Assembly: GCA_030747785.1 (NCBI GenBank)
Contig: JASLKC010000009.1
Coordinates: 1-53,721, forward strand
Source of the DNA: Candidatus Poseidoniaceae archaeon
Lineage (GTDB): Archaea; Thermoplasmatota; Poseidoniia; Poseidoniales; Poseidoniaceae
Length of the DNA stretch: 53,721 nt
Direction of reading: 5' to 3'
Shown here: one piece after another, positions 1 to 8,721 of the stretch
How positions within the stretch are numbered: position 1 is the first letter of the stretch
Layout of the letters: each line of letters opens with the position of its first letter
Notes under the pieces: generated by a model
Database searches by the model: none
Seen by the model: only the letters and a program-made list of their open reading frames with translations
What the model was told of the DNA's origin: nothing
Program-made: the position numbers and the translations under genes

Positions 1-2
1 CT

Positions 3-2954
3 TCAGACTTCACCGAATCCGCCTAATCCGCCGCCTTCACCATCGCTACCGCGACGGATGTAAATTGTAGCTCCAGCAATTGCAAGAATTATCATTCCTC
101 CAACCGCTGCATAGGTAATCAATTTGGAATCGGGCCCATCACCGGAGATCACAGAATTCTCCTCTTCTTGTACAATTACTGCAAGTGGTTCATTAGATGA
201 TTGCGCACCATAGATATCAGTGGCTCTAACCAGAACTTCATGGGTTCCAATTACTATGGTTGAACGAATTGAAACGGTAATCGAATATGTGTCATCGCCA
301 TTTGGTTCTAACACGAGCCATTTGCCTTCATCGCCGGGTGGAGCGAATGCTCCAAGTTTTATTTTCGCAGATGCAAGGTTATCATGGTCGTTTATGGTTA
401 CTGTAAATGTATACGCCTTATTTTCATCGCCAATAGTAATCACTCTAGTTTCTCCAACATCGATATGCGGTGGTGTGTTTAGCACCTCTACTTCCACATC
501 CTCATCATCGGAATTCTCTACATGGTGAAGACCTGAAGTTCTAGTTCGTGTAACTGTAATTGAAGCGCCAAGGTCATCTTCCATCCTGACCTTTAGAAGG
601 TGGTCCCCAGGTGACATTCCATCAGGAATTACAACTTCACCAATCCAGAAATTACCGATTCGTTCGAGGTCTTGAAGCGAGCCTCCTTCATCACGTAAAT
701 CCATCTGCACACTAGCGACTCCATGTCCATCACCTACCTCTGCATTGATGACAAGAATGTCACCACGTGCAATTTTATGAGGAACTATTGTGATTCCAGC
801 AAGGCGTGGTGGTTGATTTATCACTTCGATTGTGGTATTGAAATTTTCACCAGATTCAAATGCATCAGTAGCAGAAATAATGATTGGAATATCTCCTAAT
901 TCTAGCCCCATCACAACAATTTGGGTGGTCCAAATGTCGTCGCCTATCTCTGAATCACCCTGCATCCCCTTATCCGAAAGTCCGACAATTTCGCCACCTA
1001 TTCCCGTAAGGTCTGCAGTTACGCTATCGACATTGTAATCGGGGTCTGATATCACTACCTCTAGATGAGCAGTCGGTCCGCCCTCACCTGTGACAACTCC
1101 CTCTCTGAGTGTGGCACTAACTATTGTTGGTGGAGTATTATCATGAATAGAAATAATCGATGGTAATAGAACACGATCTATCTGTTTATTCTCGGTTACA
1201 GTTACTGTTTGGTTATCTTCACCGAATGGCGCAATGATAATTCTCTCAATTTCAACATTGAGGCCAGATAACGGTCCATCTACAATGAGATTACCACTTG
1301 CATTGCCGCCTACACCTGAGGAATATTCCCCTGTCCAAACAAGAGTATCAACCATATGGCCATCGATTGGTTTGACCTCTGGGAGTCCACATGTTACGGT
1401 TAGAGCCATTTCGCTTTGATGGTCGAGAGTGAATACATCTCCTTCTTTTGCATCAAGTGGGGCAAAGCCCATCTCTCTACCTACATTGACATCGCCAAGC
1501 ATTTCTTCGACATCTGGTTGCTCAAGTGGTTTCTCTATCGGAGAGTTGTTGTGAACTTCATCACCGCTACTAGGGTCATTGCCAGTTTGTTGCCAAACCG
1601 TGCGAATGGAACGATTATCCCAGTGCTCTTGAGGGACCAAATAATCCCATGATTCGTTATGGTGCGCACCAGCACCAATCTCTGAATTAGGTAGTCCTGC
1701 AATTCCAGTTAGATTGAACCAATCTTCCTGATGAATGACAATTACATCATATGTTGTACCATTCCAACTCGCTTGTTGTCCATCGGTTTCGATATTTCTC
1801 ACAACGCCAAAGGTTCCCGATGCATCTCCACTAATCGTTCCATCGAGATGGAAGTCGTCGATGGTAGTCAAGCCATCTTCACTAGCTTGGTGGAAATCAT
1901 AGATTGTTCCATTGATGTTTACACTTGAATTCTCGTCTGAACTGGTAAGTCCAAATGACCCATGGCCCTCTAGATTGCTATAGGCATTGACCATCACTCC
2001 ATTTTCCCAGTGCGTTAATTGCTGAAATACCTCAAGTGAAATATCGATTCTAGTATCGTTATCCTCGATTACTAAATCTGCAGTTGCCTCAAATTCTTGG
2101 TGGTCAAGGACTCGAGTGCCATTGAGGTCATGAGTCTCGACTAGTAATACCGCAAGAACTCCGGTCAATGAGAAATTTCCTTCTTCACTTTCGTTATTCA
2201 ATATCTCGATTGAGCCATTGGCCTCCAGTCTGAATTTTTCATCGACGATTCCATCGATTAGAGAGCGGTTAATCCATGCATCACTCACTAGACCCTGGAT
2301 TGTCACCTCACCATCAGTACCATTGCTTTCGACACCGATTGTTCCATTGCCACGTGCATCGAATACCTGCCCAGTTAGGATGCCGTCAACAATTGTCTCG
2401 TTCTTCCATACCGATTCGAGAATTAGATTGAGGATAATACCGCCATCATCCGTATTACTGGTAATTTGTAAAGCCCCATCACCCATTTCCCAAGCTTCGA
2501 GGATATTGCCCTCTCTTGCTTGCCAACCATTGCCATCAAAGGTCAGAATGTATTTTTGTGGACCAAACTCATTTGTCCATTGCTGGTCCATCGTCCATTG
2601 TGTAGTGGTTGTAACCTCGTGATCTGCTAAGGGTTGTCCCCACAAGCCAACTGTGATAGTTCGAGAAAACTCCCCCACTGTCACCGTGATGATGTCTTCA
2701 TATTCCAAAGTGGAATTGAGTTCTAAACGAAGATCTGTACCTGTAGTATCGTAAATCAAACCGATATCGAGAAGTGAACCATTACGTGAATGTGTGGCAT
2801 TGACCTCGGAGAGGTTCACATCGCCTGTGACAATGTAGGCATGGTCATCTCCCCAATCTGTGAGAATGGTGATTTCCACTGGATCTTCAGCGGTAGAAAG
2901 CGGAACCGCCGAGGTCAAAAAAAGAGCAACTAGAATTAGACTCCTCGCCTTCAT
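3..2954 (-). CDS. Large secreted, membrane-anchored surface protein with C-terminal Ig-like domains
   Basis: No specific family is recognised. I start it at the ATG at 2954 because the peptide from there begins as a signal sequence (MKARSLILVALFLTSAVPLS, cut near AEDP); the upstream in-frame extension looks non-coding. The mature protein is about 960 residues. The N-terminal half is a Gly/Asn/Asp-rich beta region with many Asn-X-Ser/Thr sequons, as in glycosylated archaeal envelope proteins. The C-terminal third has three beta-sandwich-like repeats, each opening with a Pro-Pro turn (TPPTIVSA, QPPRLAGI, TPPHIDVG) and containing a DPD/DGHG/DHD acidic turn, which resembles cadherin or bacterial Ig-like folds. 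One transmembrane helix near the C-terminus is followed by an Arg-Arg stop-transfer and a short Gly-rich tail. It probably acts outside the cell, as an adhesin or coat component. It is the downstream gene of the small conserved gene that ends 53 bp before it. Confidence 0.75.
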   Translation of the reverse strand: MKARSLILVALFLTSAVPLSTAEDPVEITILTDWGDDHAYIVTGDVNLSEVNATHSRNGSLLDIGLIYDTTGTDLRLELNSTLEYEDIITVTVGEFSRTITVGLWGQPLADHEVTTTTQWTMDQQWTNEFGPQKYILTFDGNGWQAREGNILEAWEMGDGALQITSNTDDGGIILNLILESVWKNETIVDGILTGQVFDARGNGTIGVESNGTDGEVTIQGLVSDAWINRSLIDGIVDEKFRLEANGSIEILNNESEEGNFSLTGVLAVLLVETHDLNGTRVLDHQEFEATADLVIEDNDTRIDISLEVFQQLTHWENGVMVNAYSNLEGHGSFGLTSSDENSSVNINGTIYDFHQASEDGLTTIDDFHLDGTISGDASGTFGVVRNIETDGQQASWNGTTYDVIVIHQEDWFNLTGIAGLPNSEIGAGAHHNESWDYLVPQEHWDNRSIRTVWQQTGNDPSSGDEVHNNSPIEKPLEQPDVEEMLGDVNVGREMGFAPLDAKEGDVFTLDHQSEMALTVTCGLPEVKPIDGHMVDTLVWTGEYSSGVGGNASGNLIVDGPLSGLNVEIERIIIAPFGEDNQTVTVTENKQIDRVLLPSIISIHDNTPPTIVSATLREGVVTGEGGPTAHLEVVISDPDYNVDSVTADLTGIGGEIVGLSDKGMQGDSEIGDDIWTTQIVVMGLELGDIPIIISATDAFESGENFNTTIEVINQPPRLAGITIVPHKIARGDILVINAEVGDGHGVASVQMDLRDEGGSLQDLERIGNFWIGEVVIPDGMSPGDHLLKVRMEDDLGASITVTRTRTSGLHHVENSDDEDVEVEVLNTPPHIDVGETRVITIGDENKAYTFTVTINDHDNLASAKIKLGAFAPPGDEGKWLVLEPNGDDTYSITVSIRSTIVIGTHEVLVRATDIYGAQSSNEPLAVIVQEEENSVISGDGPDSKLITYAAVGGMIILAIAGATIYIRRGSDGEGGGLGGFGEV

Positions 2955-3007
2955 GTAGATATTGCTCACGCTGCTCCATTTCAATACTTGTGGGTCCAAG
3001 TGTAATC

Positions 3008-3427
3008 TCACCAGTGGTCTGAAGTGAAAGCGTTGGGGTTGACCGGCTTGTCGCCATCACGGGTCCAAATCGTGCGACCACCTGTGTAAATGTCACCAAA
3101 TGGATCGATTTCAACTTCCTCTACCTTGCGAGACATGTATGCCTCTACACGCTCACGCAGTTCTGGCTTGAAGCGCCAATAGTGAATCCTCCATTCTCGA
3201 CCATCCCAAAGGGTAGTCTCCTCGGATTCTGTAGTAAGTAAGTCGTAGTCTTGGAACATGTAAAACAAGTTTCTATCAGTGGGCTCGAGAGCATTATCGA
3301 TGATTCGGTCGTAGAAGCCAAAGAAGCCAAGAGCGTGCTCTGCCATTCCGCAGGCAACTTCTGGGTCCATTTCCATGTCAATATGTTGGCGAATCGCCTG
3401 AGTTAGTTCTGCCATTGTCATTCCCAT
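3008..3427 (-). CDS. Small conserved archaeal protein, DUF6015-like
   Basis: A soluble protein of about 139 residues with no signal peptide or membrane segment. The ATG at 3427 is chosen because GGTGAT lies just upstream at Shine-Dalgarno distance; a GTG at 3436 would overlap that site. The N-terminal part is helical (ELTQAIRQHI, then a GMAEHALGFFGFYDRIIDN segment). It is followed by LEPTDRNLFYMFQDYDLLTT and a ThrThrLeuTrpAspGlyArgGluTrpArgIleHisTyrTrp stretch that I associate from memory with DUF6015 proteins of Thermoplasmata. That family assignment is tentative and its function is unknown. The fold could be a winged-helix-like DNA or protein binding unit, but no catalytic residues are evident. 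It is divergent from the agmatinase gene and upstream of the surface protein gene. Confidence 0.75.
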   Translation of the reverse strand: MGMTMAELTQAIRQHIDMEMDPEVACGMAEHALGFFGFYDRIIDNALEPTDRNLFYMFQDYDLLTTESEETTLWDGREWRIHYWRFKPELRERVEAYMSRKVEEVEIDPFGDIYTGGRTIWTRDGDKPVNPNAFTSDHW

Positions 3428-3545
3428 CGATATCACCTTGTGCGGTCGGGGGGCCTTAGCGGGGTACCATCGGCTCCGTCACGCAGTAATATGTATAGGT
3501 CGAAGTCCCTAATAGACACTTCGTCGAAAAACGCCCTTTCGGATG

Positions 3546-3553
3546 ATTAAAAG
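3546..3553 (+). promoter_or_regulatory. Candidate TATA box for the agmatinase operon
   Basis: ATTAAAAG is centred about 27 nt upstream of the GTG start at 3577. That is the archaeal TATA-to-initiation distance, which suggests a leaderless or nearly leaderless transcript. No Shine-Dalgarno sequence is seen before the GTG, which agrees with this. Confidence 0.4.
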
Positions 3554-3576
3554 GGAAAATCACCCCGGAACATTAC

Positions 3577-4467
3577 GTGGAGGACGACTTTGTGGAGGGT
3601 AATTTCCTCGGGTTGCCAGAACCCGTAGGTCCAGCTGATGTTATCATCGCCTCCGTCCCATATGAATTAACCACTTCTTTTGGCCAAGGAACTGCAAATG
3701 GACCTGCCGCCTGTATTATTGCTTCTGGGCAGGTAGAACTCTTTGATGATCTGCTCGATGAAGAGTTACCAGCAGGTGCGTCGATTCAGACTATTGAGCC
3801 ATGGAATGGAGAGGGAAATACTCTCCAAGAACAACTTGACGGAATTGGAGAATATGCTCGAGAGCAATATGATACTGGAGCATTTCCGATTTTCCTTGGA
3901 GGAGAGCATGGAATCCTGCCAGGCATCCTTAGAGGAAGTGACAAGAAAGTCACACTAGTGCAAATCGATGCTCACGCTGACCTAAGAGACGAACTCGATG
4001 GCGAACCATATTCACATGCTTGTGCAATCGCTCGTTCTCTCGATGAGGGGGCACTTGGGGTCCATCAGGTTGGCATTAGGGCATACTGTAGACAAGAGGC
4101 GAACCTCTTCGAATCTGATGAAAGGATTCACACATTTCTCGCTCGTGATGTAATGAGCCCGTGTACCGGTGCTAAAGCATGGGCTGAATGGCTCGAATCA
4201 ATTTCTGGTATTGAAGGGCCAGTCCACCTCACAATCGATATTGATGGCCTAGATGGTTCGCTTGTTCCTGCCACTGGAACACCTGTCCCAGGTGGGCTCT
4301 CATTCTGGCACGCGGTCCAAACAATCGAGACCGTGTTCGCGAACTGCGAGGTTATCAGCGCGGATGTCAACGAAATCGTGCCTCAAGAGGATACGCCACT
4401 TACCGAATTCACTGCAGCGATGCTTGCCACGAAAATCATCGCTGCGCATATTGCCAACAGGAGTTGA
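3577..4467 (+). CDS. speB: Agmatinase (ureohydrolase family)
   Basis: Hydrolyses agmatine to putrescine and urea using two Mn ions, in the cytoplasm. At 296 residues it has normal family length. The ureohydrolase motifs are complete: GGEH (His111), DAHAD (Asp131, His133, Asp135) and TIDIDGLD (Asp221, Asp223) followed by the PATGTPVPGG loop. GTG is taken as the start; it lies about 27 nt after a TATA-like element. Four bases separate its stop from the ATG of the SpeD/DHS-like fusion, so the two are surely co-transcribed and act in one polyamine pathway: putrescine from this enzyme and decarboxylated SAM from the next. An arginine decarboxylase to make agmatine is not in the window. Other members of the family (arginase, guanidinobutyrase, formimidoylglutamase) cannot be excluded from motifs alone, but the neighbour strongly favours agmatinase. 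Confidence 0.9.
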   Translation: MEDDFVEGNFLGLPEPVGPADVIIASVPYELTTSFGQGTANGPAACIIASGQVELFDDLLDEELPAGASIQTIEPWNGEGNTLQEQLDGIGEYAREQYDTGAFPIFLGGEHGILPGILRGSDKKVTLVQIDAHADLRDELDGEPYSHACAIARSLDEGALGVHQVGIRAYCRQEANLFESDERIHTFLARDVMSPCTGAKAWAEWLESISGIEGPVHLTIDIDGLDGSLVPATGTPVPGGLSFWHAVQTIETVFANCEVISADVNEIVPQEDTPLTEFTAAMLATKIIAAHIANRS

Positions 4468-4471
4468 TCAC

Positions 4472-5767
4472 ATGTCACATGGCGCACATATCATGCTCGA
4501 TTGTACCGGCGTAGTTGGGCTCGAAGGGGATTGGATGCTCAAACTACTGGAGCAAGCTGTAGATTTCTCTGGTGCGCGAAGAGTCCATTCTCATATCGAA
4601 GATTTTGATGGTAGTGTTTCTCCACTTGGATTTGCAGCAGTGGTATTACTCGACGAATCACATGTTAGTGCGCATACCTATTCTGACCGTGGCTGGCTTG
4701 CAATCGATGCCTTCACTTGTGGCGATACCGACCCTGCGCGAATCATCGAAGTATTGGAAAAGGAATTATCTTCAACATTCCCTGAAATTAGAATCAATCG
4801 TAGAAAACGAGTAGAGAGGTTCCTTACTCAACCAACTAATGGAGGTGTACGAGGATTCGTAGACCGTCATTTCAATCACTTCAATGCAGGAGCATTACGT
4901 GATTGTGCGCATTCATTGGACACATTTCTAAATGATGGAGGTAGGCTGATGGTTACTCTTTCTGGAGCTATGAGTACTGCCGAACTTGGACGCTCGCTCG
5001 CACCAATGATTAGGGCCGGCAAGGTTCATGCTATCACTTGTACCGGCGCCAATCTCGAAGAGGAAGTATTCAACCTAGTTGCAAATTCATCATTTCATAG
5101 AATACCTAATTGGCGAAATTTGTCTCAAGAAGACGATGCTGAGTTACTGAAAAGTGGTTTCAACCGTGTGACTGATACTTGTATTCCAGAGGATGAAGCC
5201 ATCCGACATATCGAGGGAAAAATCCTCGAACAATGGAAAAAGGAAAGCGCATTTCCGCATGAACATCTGATGGCTATTCTCGATGATCTCGAAGCAGATA
5301 TACCGCGTGCTGATTCTTGGATTATCGCAGCGAGAGATGCTGGAATCCCAATTTATGTCCCGGGATGGGAAGATTCCACACTTGGCAATATATTTGCAGC
5401 ACACTGTATTGCTGGTGATGTTAAGCGAAGTGCTGTCAAAACCGGCATCGATTACATGATGCATTTGGCAAATTGGTACCGTAATGCAGAACATCCAATT
5501 GGTTTCCTTCAAATCGGCGGAGGCATTGCAGGTGACTTCCCCATATGTGTTGTACCAATGCTACGTCAAGACCTCGGTGAAGAGGTACCGCTGTGGGGTT
5601 GGTTTGCACAAATCAGTGAGTCGACAACATCGTACGGTGGCTATTCTGGGGCGCCTCCAAGTGAAAAAATCAGTTGGGGTAAACTCGCACCGGGTACTCC
5701 AATGCACATTATCGAGAGTGATGCTACAATCGTCGCTCCAATCCTATTTTCATATATTCTTGACTGA
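4472..5767 (+). CDS. Fusion: S-adenosylmethionine decarboxylase + deoxyhypusine-synthase-like enzyme
   Basis: A 431-residue two-domain protein. Residues 1 to about 118 form a class 1B AdoMet decarboxylase: the LLDESHVSAHTY motif gives the Glu62/Ser63 self-cleavage site and proton-donor His68, and FTCG gives Cys83, the same numbers as in the Thermotoga enzyme. From about residue 122 it is a deoxyhypusine synthase fold: HFNHFNAGALRD, GGRLMVTLSGAMSTAELG, CTGANLEEEVFN, RVTDTCIPE, VPGWEDSTLGN, IGGGIAGDFP and SWGK, whose Lys404 matches the lysine that forms the enzyme-aminobutyl imine. These motifs resemble the bacterial DHS-like group (as in PRK02492) more than the archaeal/eukaryotic eIF5A-modifying enzyme. 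If processed, the DHS-like part would stay on the pyruvoyl-bearing alpha chain. The start at 4472 has AGGAG at 4459-4463; longer in-frame readings overlap agmatinase and are not family-like. The product of the second domain (deoxyhypusine, homospermidine or another aminobutyl transfer) is not known from sequence. Confidence 0.9.
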   Translation: MSHGAHIMLDCTGVVGLEGDWMLKLLEQAVDFSGARRVHSHIEDFDGSVSPLGFAAVVLLDESHVSAHTYSDRGWLAIDAFTCGDTDPARIIEVLEKELSSTFPEIRINRRKRVERFLTQPTNGGVRGFVDRHFNHFNAGALRDCAHSLDTFLNDGGRLMVTLSGAMSTAELGRSLAPMIRAGKVHAITCTGANLEEEVFNLVANSSFHRIPNWRNLSQEDDAELLKSGFNRVTDTCIPEDEAIRHIEGKILEQWKKESAFPHEHLMAILDDLEADIPRADSWIIAARDAGIPIYVPGWEDSTLGNIFAAHCIAGDVKRSAVKTGIDYMMHLANWYRNAEHPIGFLQIGGGIAGDFPICVVPMLRQDLGEEVPLWGWFAQISESTTSYGGYSGAPPSEKISWGKLAPGTPMHIIESDATIVAPILFSYILD

Positions 5768-5788
5768 ATTTGAAACAGGCAAATTGAT

Positions 5789-5807
5789 TGCCATCCTATG
5801 GATGGCA
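5789..5807 (+). promoter_or_regulatory. Perfect 8-bp hairpin just upstream of the M14 peptidase start
   Basis: TGCCATCC, loop TAT, GGATGGCA. It lies between the fusion gene stop (5767) and the carboxypeptidase ATG (5812), ending 4 nt before the ATG. There is no T tract after it, so a terminator is unlikely. It may control ribosome access or mark an mRNA processing point; this is inference. Confidence 0.5.
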
Positions 5808-5811
5808 GAAC

Positions 5812-7176
5812 ATGCGCCGAGCAATACTGATGCTTAGCATCTTACTGCTAGCATCGGTTCCATCTACCTCGGCGCAACAACCTGGAATCATCCAAGAACA
5901 CTGGTACCACACATGGGCTACCCTCACTGTAGATCTCGATGCATGGGCTGCGGACCACCCTGATATCGTCAAGAAAACCAGTGCAGGAGAGACTGAATTA
6001 GGAAGAGACCAATGGATTATACAAATCAGTGATTGGAGTAATGAGACCAAGGCTGATGGTAGTGAGAAAGATGTGGTTTATATCGACGGGGGGCATCATG
6101 GAAATGAACATCTCGGAACCGAATTGGCTTTCCTAACCGCACAGTATTACATCGAGGGATGGGCAAGCGGTGATGAAGAAGCAATCAGAGTGCTTCAAAA
6201 TACTGAATTACACATTATGGTCTTGCTAAATGCTGATGGTAATGACATGGATACCCGATGGAATATCAATCAAGTTGATTTGAATCGAAACTACGACCAC
6301 CATTGGAATGAGCAAGATGAAACTCAGCCAGGCTCTGGCCCATTTAGTGAAGCAGAAACTGCGAATAATGCAGCATACATGAACAGCGTTGTACCCAATG
6401 CTGACCTCTATGTCACGATGCACACAGGTGTCTGGATAATGCTACATCCTTGGGGTTATATTCCTGACCAGCCTATCGATTGGGAATTGTTCCATGGTAT
6501 TCGAGATGAGGTTAATGCTAATATTTCCGATATACCAATTCGAAATGCAAATCAAGGATTGTATCCGAACTCCGGCACTAGCCGAGATTATGGATATGGA
6601 GTCATGGGTTTCCCAACATTCACTTTCGAAACTGACGATGAACAATTCCTGCTTGGTTCGGTCGAGTCACTCTCGAGCCGATTGGGTGAGGAATTGGAAG
6701 TCATGCGCTATTTGATCGACAATGTCTGGTATTGGCGGGCCCGCTTGGTTGTAGATGAAATTCGAATCGATGATGATGAAGTTTCTTTCGACATTACAAA
6801 TCATGGTAGAGCAACAACCCGTAATGCGACTCTACAATACATGAAGGGTGATACGATATTGTGGCAATCGGACAACTTCACTGTTAACGCAAGTAATCAC
6901 ACCTCCGTGACTTCATCAGGTTGGAGTGATTCTGGTGGAGATTGGCGGCTTTCGTATCAAAAAAGAATCATCGACGCTGCAATGTGGGTCAATGAATCCG
7001 TACCAACAGAAGATACGACTATTGTGACTCAATCGGGATTATTCGGTGATGCTGTCTATGTGCTACAAATGTCGGGAATTACCATTCTTGCAGTACTTGC
7101 AGCATGGTGGTGGTCTAGGGAAGATGAACCATTCTCAATGATTAAGCCAATACTAGAGGCTGAATTGATGGATTGA
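5812..7176 (+). CDS. Secreted M14 zinc carboxypeptidase, membrane-anchored
   Basis: Predicted zinc metallocarboxypeptidase acting outside the cell on C-terminal residues of peptides. The start at 5812 gives a clean signal peptide (MRRAILMLSILLLASVPSTS, cut near AQQ). Zinc ligands are visible in GGHHGNE (His96, Glu99) and VTMHTGVW (His204); substrate-binding Arg149 and the VDLNRNY motif (Asn158, Arg159) are present; the catalytic base is Glu273 in FTFETDDE. A beta domain (about 310-400) follows, then one C-terminal transmembrane helix (ILAVLAAWWW) and a short cytoplasmic tail, so the enzyme is probably tethered to the cytoplasmic membrane. At 454 residues it is longer than pancreatic-type enzymes because of this tail. 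The next gene is an aminopeptidase, which suggests a protein-scavenging pair: the first cuts outside and the second finishes peptides inside. Confidence 0.88.
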   Translation: MRRAILMLSILLLASVPSTSAQQPGIIQEHWYHTWATLTVDLDAWAADHPDIVKKTSAGETELGRDQWIIQISDWSNETKADGSEKDVVYIDGGHHGNEHLGTELAFLTAQYYIEGWASGDEEAIRVLQNTELHIMVLLNADGNDMDTRWNINQVDLNRNYDHHWNEQDETQPGSGPFSEAETANNAAYMNSVVPNADLYVTMHTGVWIMLHPWGYIPDQPIDWELFHGIRDEVNANISDIPIRNANQGLYPNSGTSRDYGYGVMGFPTFTFETDDEQFLLGSVESLSSRLGEELEVMRYLIDNVWYWRARLVVDEIRIDDDEVSFDITNHGRATTRNATLQYMKGDTILWQSDNFTVNASNHTSVTSSGWSDSGGDWRLSYQKRIIDAAMWVNESVPTEDTTIVTQSGLFGDAVYVLQMSGITILAVLAAWWWSREDEPFSMIKPILEAELMD

Positions 7177-7233
7177 ACGATGTCGCCCTCACCTTCAATA
7201 GGGCAGACACCTCCCCAGACTTCAGGTGCACCC

Positions 7234-8721
7234 ATGCAGTTGAACGTAAACGCCAACGAGAACATCAACGGAACCCTTGTCCTTCCACTTTGGCAAGGCA
7301 GTGAAACAATGGCAGAAGGTAGCGAGGCTGGGGTGCATCGCAATCTGAAAAATCAAGTTGACAATGTATTATCCAATGGAGATTTCAAGGCTAAGACTGG
7401 CTCTTCAATGACCCTTGCTGGACTTGATGAAGGCAAAGCACTCCTGATTGGATTGGGTAAGCCAGAGGATGCGACCGAACAATCGATGCGCGAGGCTGGA
7501 GCAAAGGTAATCGCAGCACGTGGTAAGATTCACGGAACTACTCTCACAATTCGGTTCCATGGTCTCGAGGATTCTCATATGGCATCATTCGTTGAAGGAA
7601 TGAGCCTTCGTGACTATTCATACGATCGCTACAAATCCAAGGACGAGGATGAAGAGGAAGAAAGTGAACTAGTAATCCATGTTACATGTGAACCTGACAA
7701 GGTCTCTGATCTTGCTGCTGCTACAAGACTCTCCAGCGCAGTAGCAACAGGTGTACACCTCGCAAGAGACCTCGGTAATGCTCCACCTAACGACCTATAC
7801 CCTCAAGCATTTGCTAAGCAAGCTGTTGAATTTGCTGTAAATCATGACAACTTGGAAGTCACTGTCATCTCATACGACCAAGCGATTGACATGGGCATGG
7901 GCGGATTGGTTGGAGTAGGCATGGGTAGCGAGCGAAAACCCTGCATGGTCATCTTCGAACTCAATGGCGACAAGCCCGGACCTTCCCCGTGTATTGTAGG
8001 AAAAGGAATCACTTTCGACACCGGTGGAATTTCGATAAAGCCGTCCGCATCGATGGACGAAATGAAGTATGACATGCATGGCTCTGCTACAACATTTGGA
8101 GTAATTGCAGCCCTTGCAGAAAGTGGCTGGGATGAGAGAGTTGTAGCGGTTACATGCATGGCTGAGAATATGCCATCTGCTAATGCTCAACGCCCTGGAG
8201 ATGTCATCAAGACCTACTCTGGAAAAACCGTCGAAGTCCTCAACACCGATGCTGAAGGAAGATTGGTTCTATCCGACGGACTCTGGTATGCTGGAACCCA
8301 CCTCGACCCATCTTACATCATCGACCTCGCAACTCTAACCGGTTCGATTGTCGTCGCTCTTGGACATGAGGCTACAGGACTGTGGTCGAATGATGATGAA
8401 CTTCTTGCCAACATCAAGGCGGCTGGAGAGCACTGTGGAGAAATCGCTTGGCCAATGCCTTTGTTCAAGGCATTCGAGAAGGAGATTACCGATTCGAAGA
8501 TAGCTGATACTCGCAATCTCGGTGCTGGACGCTGGGGCGGCTCAAATACCGCAGCAGCATTCCTCAAGCAATTCGTTCCAGAAAGAGATGGTGAGCAAAT
8601 TCCATGGGCGCACCTCGATATTGCAGGAACTGCATGGGGTGCTAAGACCAACAAATTGGTCAAGCACGGTGCAACTGGAATTCATGTCAGGACCTTGCAT
8701 CACTTGATTACCGGTCAGTGA
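7234..8721 (+). CDS. pepA: Leucyl aminopeptidase (M17 family)
   Basis: Cytosolic, hexameric, two-metal aminopeptidase releasing N-terminal residues from peptides. The family signature NTDAEGRL is present, as is the metal-binding region GKGITFDTGGISIKP...MKYDMHGSA; the N-terminal PF02789-like domain precedes it. The ATG at 7234 is preferred: AGGTG lies 6 nt upstream and the peptide from there (MQLNVNANENING) resembles the family start. An in-frame ATG at 7180 would add a low-complexity Ser/Pro/Gln tail and has no good ribosome site. About 495 residues, the usual length. Its last 14 bases overlap, tail to tail, the end of the purple acid phosphatase gene. Confidence 0.93.
   Translation: MQLNVNANENINGTLVLPLWQGSETMAEGSEAGVHRNLKNQVDNVLSNGDFKAKTGSSMTLAGLDEGKALLIGLGKPEDATEQSMREAGAKVIAARGKIHGTTLTIRFHGLEDSHMASFVEGMSLRDYSYDRYKSKDEDEEEESELVIHVTCEPDKVSDLAAATRLSSAVATGVHLARDLGNAPPNDLYPQAFAKQAVEFAVNHDNLEVTVISYDQAIDMGMGGLVGVGMGSERKPCMVIFELNGDKPGPSPCIVGKGITFDTGGISIKPSASMDEMKYDMHGSATTFGVIAALAESGWDERVVAVTCMAENMPSANAQRPGDVIKTYSGKTVEVLNTDAEGRLVLSDGLWYAGTHLDPSYIIDLATLTGSIVVALGHEATGLWSNDDELLANIKAAGEHCGEIAWPMPLFKAFEKEITDSKIADTRNLGAGRWGGSNTAAAFLKQFVPERDGEQIPWAHLDIAGTAWGAKTNKLVKHGATGIHVRTLHHLITGQ

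Noticed and set aside
2218-2622. 134-codon plus-strand ORF inside the first surface-protein gene
   Set aside because: An antisense shadow: Ser/Pro/Ile-rich as expected from the opposite strand of Asp/Gly/Asn codons, with no start signals.
4253-4471. N-terminal extension of the SpeD/DHS-like frame into the agmatinase gene
   Set aside because: The extension is Arg/Ser-rich with no family likeness; a good AGGAG and the AdoMetDC N-terminus place the start at 4472.
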